Assembly (NCBI RefSeq): GCF_019084075.1
Contig: NZ_JAHREN010000002.1
Span: 232,989-296,988 of the forward strand
DNA length: 64,000 nucleotides
Reading direction: 5' to 3'
Source of the DNA: Siccirubricoccus sp. G192
GTDB taxonomy: Bacteria; Pseudomonadota; Alphaproteobacteria; Acetobacterales; Acetobacteraceae
Position numbers and translations under genes: made by a program. The notes under the pieces were generated by a model, which saw nothing but the letters and a program-made list of their open reading frames with translations, ran no database searches and was not told the DNA's origin. Below are positions 56,088-64,000 of this stretch, in pieces. The stretch's first letter is position 1; each line of letters begins with the position of its first letter.

Positions 56088-58862
56088 GTGAGCGATTTTG
56101 GGGACAGGGCACCCAACGCAGCGCCGCCGGCCGAGCTTCAGCAGCTTGCCGGGCCGCTCTTCGACGCGATGGCGCGCTCGGGCCTGTCCCTAGTCGTGAC
56201 CGATGCGCGGCAGCACCACAATCCCGTCGTCTTCGTCAACGCCGCTTTTACAAGGCTCACCGGCTACGCGCCGGAGGACGTGATCGGCCGTAACTGTCGG
56301 CTGTTGCAGGGTCCCGGGACAGACCGGGCCACCATCGCCACCATCGCAGCGACGCTGCGCGAGGGACGCCTCGTCGAGGCGGACTTACTGAACCATCGGA
56401 AGGACGGTACCGCCTTCTGGAACAAGCTGGTCGTCGTTCCGGTCCCTGGCGACGCGGGGCGGCCGGCCTTCTTCCTTGGCACCCAGGCGGACGTCACGGC
56501 GGTGCGGGCGCCCGGGGTCCAGACCGCCCTCCACGTGCACCAGCGGGCACTGGATGAGGTGACCGACCATCTGCGAGCGACCCTCTCCACCGTAGGCGTG
56601 ATGGCGTCTTGGGACTGGCACATCGCGGAGCGGCGGATCTATGGGGATACGCGCTTCGCCGCCCTCTGACAGTAGGGCGGGGTGAGGCGGTCCGCGGTGT
56701 TGCGCCGGCGACCTTCTTCTCCATCATCCATCCTGGGGAAGAGGCGCGCATCCGGCTGGCCGTAGGGGGATCCTGCGCGGGGCCGAGGTCTTTTCGAAGG
56801 AATACCGCGTCGTCCTGCCGGACGGGACGACCCGCTGGGTCCATGGCCGCGGCCGCCGCCATGGGGATGCGGAGGCGGCCCGCTTCGTCGGCACGATGGT
56901 GGACATCACCGACCAGAAGCGCGCCGCGGAGCGGCTGCGGATCGCGCAGACTGCAGGCGGCATAGGCACTTTTGAGTATGTCAGCGGCTTCGGCACGGTC
57001 TCGGTGTCGGCGCAGTTCTGTCAGCTCCTGGGCCTGCAGCCGGCGGCGGACCTGCCGCTGCGGACGGTCAACTCGGTGGTGAAGCCGGAGGGTGGGTCGA
57101 TCATTGGCGCGACGACCGAAGCGGAAATCGGACAGGTCAGTCAGGCGGAGTTCTGCATCATACGGCCCGACACCGGCGAGCGACGCTGGCTGATGCGGCG
57201 CGGTGAGTTTCTCCGCGACACAGAGACTTCCGAACTGCGCTTCAGCGGTGTGATTTACGACATCACCGACGCCAAGCGCACCGAAACGTTGCTGCGCAAC
57301 CTGAACGAAGAACTGGAGGTACGTGTCTCGGAGCGTACGGCGGACCGCAACCGGTTGTGGCGGCTGTCGACCGACATCATGCTCGTCGCGCGCTTCGACG
57401 GTACGGTCAACGCAGTGAACCCGGCCTGGACGAGCTTGCTCGGTTGGGCTGAGGCCGAACTTGTCGGCAGCAACCTAATGGGCCTTGTCCACCCCGAGGA
57501 CAGGGCTTCGATGCTCGCCGAGATAGGCAAGCTCGGGCAGGGCGCCACCATCCTCCGGTTCGAGAACCGCTACCGAGCGCGCGACGGAAGCTACCGCTGG
57601 CTTTCCTGGATCGCGGTTCCTGACGCCGACCTCATCCAGGCGGTCGGTCGTGATGTTACGGACGAGAGGGCGCGTCAGGCCGAACTCGAGGCCGCCCAGG
57701 AGGCACTCCGCCAGAGCCAGAAGATGGAGGCCATCGGACAGCTCACAGGTGGAGTAGCGCACGACTTCAATAACCTGCTCACGATCATCAAGTCGTCCAC
57801 CGACTTGCTGCGCCAGCCGGACCTCGCCGAGGAGCGGCGCCGCCGGTACGTTGATGCCATCTCCGACACGGTGGACCGGGCCGCCAAGCTCACGGGTCAG
57901 CTCCTCGCCTTTGCCCGCCGGCAGGTTCTCAAGCCCGAGGTCTTCGACGTGCCCGAGCGCGTGCAGGCCCTCGGCGACATGCTGCGCACGATCCTTGGGT
58001 CGCGCATCCGAATAGTGACGCAGATCGACACTGGGCGCTGTCTCACGGAGGCCGACGTTACGCAGTTCGATACGGCTCTCGCCAACATGGCCGTGAATGC
58101 GCGCGACGCAATGAACGGTGAGGGAACGCTCCGGGTAAGAGTCGAGAGTTCGCCGGGGATTCCGAGGGTAGGGGCCCAGGAGGGCCGCACGGGCACGTTC
58201 GTCGCCGTATCACTCTCCGACACCGGATCCGGCATCGCGACCGAGAAGCTTGCGCACATCTTCGAGCCGTTCTTCACGACGAAGGACGTCGGCAAGGGTA
58301 CAGGCCTTGGACTGTCTCAGGTATACGGCTTTGCAAAGCAGAGCGGCGGGGATGTAGGGGTCGAAAGCGAGGTCGGGCGCGGCACCACTTTCACCCTCTA
58401 CCTGCCGCGAGGTTGAAGGCGAGGCGGCACCGCAAGCCGGAGCGGTCGGTAAGATACAGGGCGACCCCGGCGGCGGGCTGCGGGTGCTCTGGTCGAAGAC
58501 AATGTCGAGGTGGGCAGGTTCTCGACCCAGCTCCTGCAGGACCTCGGCTACGAGACAACCTGGGCTGCCAGTGCCGACGAGGCCCTGGCATTGTTGGAGC
58601 GGTCACTTCGACATCGTTTTCTCGGACGTGGTCATGCCCGGCATGAGTGGGGTCGAACTGGGAAAGCTGATACGGCAGCGCCACCACCAGATTGGCCGTG
58701 ATTCTGACCTCCGGCTATAGCCACGTCCTCGCTGAGAAGGGCCGTAGCGGTTTCAGATTGCTGCAGAAACCCTATGCCATCGAGGACCTGTCCCTGGTGC
58801 TGCGCCGGGTCTCACGGAGACCGGACCATCCGATAGCTCCGAGAGATTCGGATTATAAAGGC
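56088..58862 (+). CDS. LOV-PAS hybrid histidine kinase with receiver domain, several frameshifts
   Basis: The first domain is LOV-like: NPVVFVNAAFTRLTGYAPED, then GRNCRLLQG with the photoactive Cys near residue 69, and LLNHRKDGTAFWNKLVVVPV. Two or three PAS domains follow (WLMRRGEFLRDTETSELRFS, NPAWTSLLGWAEAELVGSNL), then HisKA with GGVAHDFNNLLTIIKSSTDL. HATPase (FFTTKDVGKGTGLGLSQVYG) and a receiver come last (LLQDLGYETTWAASADEALA, HFDIVFSDVVMPGMSG, AVILTSGYSHVLAEKG, LLQKPYAIEDLSLVL). Breaks fall near 56660, 56770-56890, 58420 and 58600-58700. Its 3' end touches the IS6 repeat at 58866, so the native stop may be lost. It closes the che operon ten bases after the CheC gene. Confidence 0.85.
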
Positions 58863-58865
58863 AGG

Positions 58866-58890
58866 GGTTCTGTCAGAACTCGCGCCAGGC
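58866..58890. repeat. Solo IS6-type inverted repeat
   Basis: GGTTCTGTCAGAACTCGCGC followed by CAGG is identical to the terminal repeat of the complete element (8163 end), but no transposase follows. The rest of that copy was replaced by the IS21 element. It marks the end of the chemotaxis region. Confidence 0.88.
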
Positions 58891-58953
58891 TGGCTGTGTC
58901 TAGTGGGATTTGGCCCACCGGTGCTGACGAATTCTGGCCCACCTACCGCTTCT

Positions 58954-58991
58954 GACCGTCCTGGCCGGGCCGCGGCCCGGCCGGGACGGTC
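58954..58991. terminator. Strong GC-rich palindrome downstream of istB
   Basis: GACCGTCCTGGCCGGGCCG is followed directly by its complement with a single mismatch: two 19-base arms with no loop. It lies 22 bases after the istB stop. It may terminate the IS transcript or serve as a structural signal. There is no U tract. Confidence 0.5.
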
Positions 58992-59013
58992 AGTCGCTGT
59001 TCTGGTGTCCTCC

Positions 59014-59778
59014 TCATGGCTTGGCGGGCTTGCGCTGTGCCGTGGTGCGGCGGAACCGGTAGGAATCCGTGCCCGTGGTGATGATGTGCGCTCGGTCGGT
59101 CAGGCGATCGATCAGGGCCCTTGCACAGCCGCGGGTTCGGGATGACCTGCGGCTATTCGGAGAACGGCAGGTTGGTGGTCACGATCACCGCCGCCTTCTC
59201 GGCCCGGTCGGCGATCACCTGGAACATCAACTCGCAGGCGGTCTCCGCGAGCGGCACGTAGTCCAGCTCGTCGATGCAGATCCAGGTCAAGCCGCTCCCA
59301 GCGGCCGAGCGCGCGGCTCCAGCTGGTTGGCATGCGCCGCCTCGGCCAGTTCGTTGATCAGCCCGGTCGCCGTGGTGAACCGCACCCGCCGCCGCTGACG
59401 GCGGGCCGCCACGCACAGCCCGGTCGCCAGATGGGTCTTGCCCGTGCCCGCTTCGCCGATCAGCAGCACCGGCTCCGCCTTGGCGATGTATTCGCCCTCG
59501 GCCAGCCCGCGCAGCTGGGCGGGCGGGACGCCAGAGCGGTCGAACTCGAATGCCTCGAGCGTCTTCATCCGCGGCAGCCGGGCGTCGTGCAGCAGACGCG
59601 TGATCGCCCGGCTCTCGCGCTCCTCCATCTCGGCCGCCAGCAGGGCTTCAAGATAGCCGAGATGGGACTGCTTCTCCCGGATGGCGGTCTCCGCCAGGCG
59701 GCTGAACTGCCCACCGATGGTCGGCATGCGCAGCGCCTTGCAGTGCTGCCGGATGGCCTGGTCCTGCAGGTCGCTCAT
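59014..59778 (-). pseudogene. istB: IS21 istB with nonsense and frameshift mutations
   Basis: The reading starts MSDLQDQAIRQHCKALRMPT and has Walker A LLIGEAGTGKTHLA and Walker B WICIDELDYVPLA. A frameshift near 59290, an in-frame TAG after TTNLPFSE (where other copies have Trp) and an extra base near 59120 break it. The remaining end encodes LIDRLTDRAHIITTGTDSYR. Several independent lesions indicate a dead gene. Confidence 0.88.
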
Positions 59779-61320
59779 CACGCCCTCCCGGCGCAGGGGC
59801 CGGAGAGGAGCAGCGTGTCGTAATCGGCGACACTGGGCATCGGCCGGTCGTAGCGGGCCAGTTCGCCGATATCGACCGGCGTGGGCCGGGCCTTGTGCAA
59901 CGCCGCCTCGCCCAGCAGATAGCGCACCGCCGCGACGTCGCAGGCGCCGAGCGACACCGCCGTGGCGATCGCCGCCCGCAGCCGCTCCTCGCCGAACTCC
60001 TACCCAGCATCAGCACTGCCACCATGGCGCGGGTGCCGTTCTGCTTACGTGCCGGGCCCGCAGCCGATCCCAGAGCACGTCATGGCAGGCCGGCCAGCGC
60101 CCGGCCCGGCGCCACTGCTCCAGCGGCCTGGACCCGGCGAGCGCCCCTGGCTTGTGGCCCAGCACATCCAGGTAGTGCTCGAGATCCAGCACCTGCTGGC
60201 GGCGGCTGTGGCAACGCTCGTGGCGGGCGATCCGCCGTCCGCCATGCCAGATCTCGACATGCAGCGGGTGCACCCGCGCCTCCACCCGCGTGCCCGCCCG
60301 GGCAGGCACCGAATAGGCGTTGGTCTTGACCGTGACGCAGCCCTGCTTGTCCACCAGCGGGAACGTCACCTCGGCCAGGTCGAAACCCTCGTCTGCGGGA
60401 CGCAGCAGGTGGCCGCGCTCCGCCGCCATCGCCACGCCGACCGCCTCACTGCGCCCGTCCAGGACCCGTGCCTCGTCCGCGCGGCAGGCCGCCAGCAGCA
60501 GCGCGTTCAGCGCGTCGAGGTCGGCCACCTCCGGCACCGGGACCAGGTGGTTGCGGCGGAAATAGCCGACCTCGCCCTCGATGCCGCCCTTCTCATGGCC
60601 TTCGCCGGGGGTGCAGAACTCGGCCGCGAACCGCCAATGCGAGCGGAACGCCACGAACCGCGCCGTCTCCTCCCGCCGGTGCCCGCGCAGGATCTTACGC
60701 ACCGCGCTTGCCAGGTTGTCGTAGCGCAGCAGCCGGAACACCCCGCCGAAGTAGCCGAAGGCCCCCTCATGTGCCTCGAGGAACGCCTGCTGCGTCGCGT
60801 GCAGGTAGGCCCGGTGGAACGCCGCGCCGCTCGCCATCGAGCGCATGGCGAAGACCTGCACCCGGGTCCGCTCGCCGCCGAGGTCGGCCCAGGCCTCGTA
60901 CCAGTCCACCTGCGCCTCCTGGCCCGGGCCGTAGCTCTGCGGCACGAAGGTCTCGCGCCGCACCAGGCCCATCGCCCGCTTGCGCTCCCGCACGTGGTTG
61001 CGCACCGTCGACTCGGCCAACGCGGTGCCCGGAAACTCCTTCAGCAGCCGCCGATGCAGACGCCGCGCCGTATGCCGCTGCTTGCGCGGCGCCCGCAGAT
61101 CCTCCTCCAGAACCCGGTCGATGAAGGACGCGACCGCATCCAGCTTGGGCTTGGCGCGCTGCGGGTAGTACCGCGCCGGGGGCAGTGCGCTGGCCAATGC
61201 CTGTCGCACCATCCGGCGGTGCACCCCAAACTTCGCCGCCACACCCGCCACCGTCCCGATGCCGAACTCATGCTCCCGGCGAAGCTGCTCGAACAAATCC
61301 ACCTTGGCTTTCCAATCCAC
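59778..61320 (-). pseudogene. istA: IS21 istA with two single-base deletions
   Basis: The frame is open from MDWKAKVDLFEQLRREHEFG through AQVDWYEAWADLGG, FRLLRYDNLASAVRKIL and KGGIEGEVGYFRRNHLVPVP to about 60040. Comparison with the remnant at 38245 shows one base lost there (CACGTAAGCAG against CACGGCAAGCAG) and another at 60000 (GGTAGGAGTTC against GGTAGGGAGTTC). Only the last 85 codons are affected, so a truncated transposase is possible. Confidence 0.9.
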
Positions 61321-61425
61321 TCCAGGCCCCCCGGGTCACCCAGGGAGACCGTAGGTTGGGGGACGGCAGGTGGGCCAAAATCTAGCAGCACGCCTGGGCC
61401 AACATTCCAGTAGCAAAGCCACAGC

Positions 61426-61530
61426 CACGTGCTGACCATTCGTGGCGACAGCTACCGCTTGCGGGAGAAGCGGCGGTCCGGGCTACTCAAATCCAACGTC
61501 GCACCGGCTCCGGCCGGGTCATCCGAATGA
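61426..61530 (+). pseudogene. C-terminal scrap of another IstB
   Basis: The plus strand reads HVLTIRGDSYRLREKRRSGL then LKSNVAPAPAGSSE and a stop, the typical last residues of an IS21 IstB. Downstream, TGGCTGGGTTTTCGATGTCG and TGGCTGGGTTCCTGATGTCG at 61540-61580 are tandem IS21-type end repeats. It belongs to a fourth IS21 lineage. Confidence 0.72.
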
Positions 61531-61574
61531 CCGGGGTGGCTGGGTTTTCGATGTCGCCGCTGGCTGGGTTCCTG

Positions 61575-62274
61575 ATGTCGTTTGACAGGATGGTCGCGGG
61601 CAACCCCGCGGCCCCGGCTGAGGCACTGGCGGCGCTGGCCAGAGACCCCGACGAGTGGGTGCGCCGGACGGTCGCGCGCAACCCCGCTATCTCGGCTGAG
61701 GTGTTGGCGGCGCTGGCCAAAGACCCCGCCAAGGAGGTGCGCGGGTCGGTCGCGGGCAACCCCGCGGCCCCGGCCGAGGCACTAGCAGCGCTGGCCAAAG
61801 ACCCCGCCAAGGAGGTGCGCCGGACGGTCGCGGGCAACCCCGCCATCTCGGCTGAGGCGCTGGTGGCGCTGGCTGGCGACCCCGCCACGGAGGTGCGCCG
61901 GACGGTCACGCGCAACCCCGCCATCTCGGCCGAGGCACTAGCAGCGCTGGCCGGCGACCCCGCCACGGAGGTGCGCCGGACGGTCGCGGGCAACCGCGTC
62001 ACCCCGGCCGAGGTGCTGGCGGCGCTGGCCAAAGACCCCGCCAAGGAGGTGCGCCGGACGGTCGCAGGCAACCCCGCCATCTCGGCCGAGGTGCTGGCGG
62101 CGCTGGCCGGCGACCCCGCCACGGAGGTGCGCCGGACGGTCGCGGGCAACCGCGTCACCCCGGCCGAGGTGCTGGCGGCGCTGACCGGCGACCCCGACGG
62201 GGGTGCGCCGGACGGTCGCGGGCAACCCGAACACGTTGCTTGAAGATCTCGAGGTGGAGAAGGTGGCTCGATAG
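61575..62274 (+). CDS. LRV-like 26-residue repeat protein, truncated at its 5' end, one frameshift
   Basis: Eight to nine repeats of the form VRRTVAGNPAISAEALAALA plus GDPATE follow each other, 26 residues (78 bases) per unit, with unit starts at 61659, 61737, 61815, 61893, 61971, 62049, 62127 and 62205. This resembles leucine-rich repeat variant (LRV) proteins, a helical solenoid for protein contacts. The G5 run at 62199-62203 breaks the frame; beyond it the last unit ends NTLLEDLEVEKVAR at 62274. An upstream in-frame ATG at 61527 would only add IS21 end sequence, so the true N-terminus was removed by the IS. Confidence 0.75.
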
Positions 62275-62404
62275 GGCCATGCCCCAGATCCGGACCAAGC
62301 CCGGGCGCCCAAAGCGCCGCGTGACATTGCTTGCCAATGCTCGCTGACGTGCCTTGACACGAAAGGCGGAGGAGGCGTTTCGTTACAATAAAGCACCAAA
62401 CCAC

Positions 62405-62548
62405 CGAGGCCGCAGCGGGCTTGGCCTGGAGGCCCAGGAAGCGGCCATCCGGGCCTTCCTACAGCCCGGCGACCGCCTGCTGGCGACGGTCTACGTCGAG
62501 GTCGAGAGCGGCCGGCGCACTGACCGGGCCGGACCTAACGGAATGCGT
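62405..62548 (+). pseudogene. Serine recombinase N-terminal fragment
   Basis: The plus strand reads RGRSGLGLEAQEAAIRAFLQ, PGDRLLATVYVEVESGRRTD, the region just after the catalytic Ser of site-specific recombinases. Both flanks are missing. It ends at GGTTCTGTAG (62549), which resembles the start of the IS6-type inverted repeat at 43784. Between 62549 and 62769 no gene is seen; the sdh promoter should lie there. Confidence 0.65.
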
Positions 62549-62769
62549 GGTTCTGTAGCGTAGCGGAACGAAGCGAGAACGCGGCGGTGGCCTGGTGAAG
62601 GAAACCCACCACCCCGCCCTGGTGCCGCGTGTGTCACTTTCCGAAGTCCCCTTCAGTGGTATTCGTTGGAGCTACTGAACTCACGAGCTTTCCAAGCGAC
62701 AGTTCTTCAAGGAAGCGCAGCGGCTCGGCGCGCCGCGTTCCTTGATTGGACCACGGAGGCGAGACACCC

Positions 62770-63241
62770 GTGAAGGATATCCGTGACACGCTGATGCTGG
62801 CGCGCAGGAGCGACGGCACGCTGGTCGCCCGGCCGTTGTCGCCCCATCTGCAAAACTATCGCTGGCCGGTCAGCATGGCGCTGTCAATCGCCCACCGGGC
62901 TACCGGCATCGGGTTGTCGGTGGGCGCGCTTCTCGTGACGTGGTGGCTCGCCGCCGCAGCGGTTTCCGACAGCGCCTTCGCTATGGTGCAAGGCTTCCTC
63001 GGGTCGGGCTTCGGCGTCTTCCCTGCTGATGGGCTGGGCGGCGGCGCTGCTGCTGCACCTATTCCTGGGCATCCGCCACCTAGCATGGGACGCGGGCTGG
63101 GGGTTCGGCACACTGGCCCAACAGGAACCTGTGCGCCCAGGCCACGAGAACCGTATCTATCGCATCACCGGCTGGGGTGTCATCGGCGTGACCGTGATCG
63201 CCACGCTGATCGTCTGGATCATCGGCTTCGTGGTGTGGTGA
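62770..63241 (+). CDS. sdhC: Succinate dehydrogenase cytochrome b556 subunit, one frameshift
   Basis: A GTG start with GGAGG upstream gives VKDIRDTLMLARRSDGTLVA, then RPLSPHLQNYRW, the signature SIAHRATGIGLSVGALLVTW and the heme-binding HLFLGIRHLAWDAGWG. Three membrane helices are present. One extra C in TTCCCTG near 63022 breaks the frame between helices 1 and 2; with TTCCTG the frame is continuous to 63241. SdhC anchors complex II in the membrane and binds heme and quinone. Its stop overlaps sdhD (TGATG). Confidence 0.88.
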
Positions 63242-63657
63242 TGCCAAGCAACCCTGACCTCCCGGATAGAGCCATTCACGTCGATGTCCTGCGCTCTCAG
63301 CTCAAGCGCGTGCGCGGCCTCGGCTCGGCCCACTCCGGGTCCGGAACGTGGTGGGCGGAGCGTCTGACCTCGATCGCGCTGGTGCCGCTGACCCTGTGGT
63401 TCATCGTCTCGGTCATCAGCCTCGAAGGCGCGACCCGGGCCGACGTGTTTGCCTGGCTGCACGCGCCGGTGCCGCTGGTCCTCATCCTGTGCATGGTCGT
63501 CGCCACTTTCTGGCACATGGAGCAGGGGCTGCGCGTGGTCATTGACGACTACGTGCGCAGCGACGTCCTCCGCATCGCGATGCTGCTGCTCAGCCGCGGC
63601 GTCTGCATCGTCGCCGCCTTGCTCTGCGTCGTCTCGGCGCTACGCCTGGGGCTTTGA
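63241..63657 (+). CDS. sdhD: Succinate dehydrogenase membrane anchor subunit D
   Basis: The 138-residue protein has three helices (LTSIALVPLTLWFIVSVISL, PVPLVLILCMVVATFWHMEQ, IAMLLLSRGVCIVAALLCVV) and the heme and quinone motif HMEQGLRVVIDDYV. It forms the membrane part of complex II with SdhC. It is intact and coupled to sdhC. The next gene is sdhB after 68 bases; sdhA, normally placed here, is absent. Confidence 0.93.
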   Translation: MPSNPDLPDRAIHVDVLRSQLKRVRGLGSAHSGSGTWWAERLTSIALVPLTLWFIVSVISLEGATRADVFAWLHAPVPLVLILCMVVATFWHMEQGLRVVIDDYVRSDVLRIAMLLLSRGVCIVAALLCVVSALRLGL

Positions 63658-63725
63658 CACCGACCGACGGGTTTCGGTGTTCCGCTGAGGAGATGGTTCA
63701 CCGAGGCGCCAACACAGGGGCCAAT

Positions 63726-64000
63726 ATGCACATGGTCGCTTTCAGACTGCCCGCGAACAACCGCATCAAGCCAGGCAAGACCTTCGCCGCGCCCGCCGGC
63801 ACAAGGCGCGTGCGCGCGTTCCGTATCTACCGCTGGAACCCCGACGACGGGACCAGCCCACGCACCGACACCTACGAGGTCGATCTCGACACCTGCGGGC
63901 CAATGGTGCTGGACGCTTTGATCACCATCAAGAACGAGGTCGACTCGACGCTCACCTTACGCCGCTCCTGCCGCGAGGGCATCTGCGGGTCGTGCGCCAT
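63726..64000 (+). CDS. sdhB: Succinate dehydrogenase iron-sulfur subunit, 5' part
   Basis: The first 91 residues are in the window. The N-terminus reads VAFRLPANNRIKPGKTFAAP, then FRIYRWNPDDGTSPRTDTYE, and the plant-type [2Fe-2S] ligands appear in SCREGICGSC. It transfers electrons from SdhA flavin to the membrane quinone. The frame is open to the window edge. The ribosome site before the ATG is weak (AGGGG), which suggests coupling to sdhD. Confidence 0.93.
   Translation, partial: MHMVAFRLPANNRIKPGKTFAAPAGTRRVRAFRIYRWNPDDGTSPRTDTYEVDLDTCGPMVLDALITIKNEVDSTLTLRRSCREGICGSCA

Larger units (their letters stand above)
58901..61413 (-). mobile_element. Decayed IS21-family element
   Basis: Ends share a TAGTGGGATTTGGCCCA-type repeat (58901, and the complement of TTGGCCCAGG-like sequence near 61395) and subterminal TTTTGGCCCACCT copies. 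Both genes carry frame-disrupting changes. A truncated sister copy lies at 38215-38823. Confidence 0.85.

Noticed and set aside
61659..62205. Regular 78-base repeats considered as a CRISPR array
   Set aside because: The repeats are translated in one frame without spacers between them, so they are protein repeats.
3..63990. tRNA or rRNA genes
   Set aside because: No cloverleaf-like segments with GGTTCRANTCC-type arms or rRNA stretches were recognised. A covariance search would be needed to exclude them fully.

Overview
The window is GC-rich, densely coded alphaproteobacterial DNA. Protein style (HWE and HisKA_2 kinases, Bug-type binding protein, SdhB sequence) suggests a member of the Acetobacteraceae such as a Roseomonas-like genus. 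That is inference from protein character, not from a search. An iteron-type replication region with a RepA-family initiator and a ParA gene points to a plasmid or chromid, although sdhC, sdhD and sdhB at the right edge are normally chromosomal. Transposable elements take up a large share of the sequence.

Layout. 1-4.8 kb is a pile-up of IS21, IS6, IS110 and IS630 elements that broke a resolvase gene. 4.8-14.3 kb holds an HWE sensor kinase with a divergent 121-residue gene. Both recur, the kinase broken, at 13.2-14.3 kb. Between the copies lie an intact IS6-type element, a hemerythrin/DUF2382 stress protein, a patatin phospholipase and a 39-residue membrane peptide. 14.3-17.4 kb is a histidine kinase / KaiC-like ATPase / response regulator operon with an orphan ParD-like antitoxin. 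18.7-26.4 kb carries accessory metabolism and signalling genes (second kinase, IS1182 transposase, Bug protein, DUF488, RTX protein, hydrolase). 26.6-29.7 kb is a tightly overlapped run vapB, vapC, tyrosine recombinase, unknown gene, scpA. About 30.0-36.8 kb is a TniA/TniB/TniQ transposon with direct repeats at its ends. A complete IS21 sits inside its tniB with a 7-bp target duplication. 37.0-38.2 kb is an Xre/RES toxin-antitoxin pair. 39.1-43.6 kb is the partition and replication region. 43.8-47.4 kb is another nest of insertion sequences.

47.4-58.9 kb is a chemotaxis-type operon: a soluble receptor with two signalling hairpins fused to three CheW domains, then CheB, CheR, CheA, a small protein, CheY, a CheC-like phosphatase, and a LOV-PAS hybrid histidine kinase. 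The cluster encodes a complete phosphorelay with adaptation enzymes and a probable blue-light input. It ends in an IS6 terminal repeat and a decayed IS21. 61.4-62.5 kb has an IS-truncated 26-residue repeat (LRV-like) gene and a recombinase fragment. 62.8 kb to the end is sdhC, sdhD and the start of sdhB, with no sdhA between them.

Many otherwise well-preserved genes are split by single-base frameshifts, often inside runs of five to nine G or C. Some may be real decay, but the pattern also fits homopolymer length errors in the assembly. I therefore annotate those genes as single units and mark the breaks.
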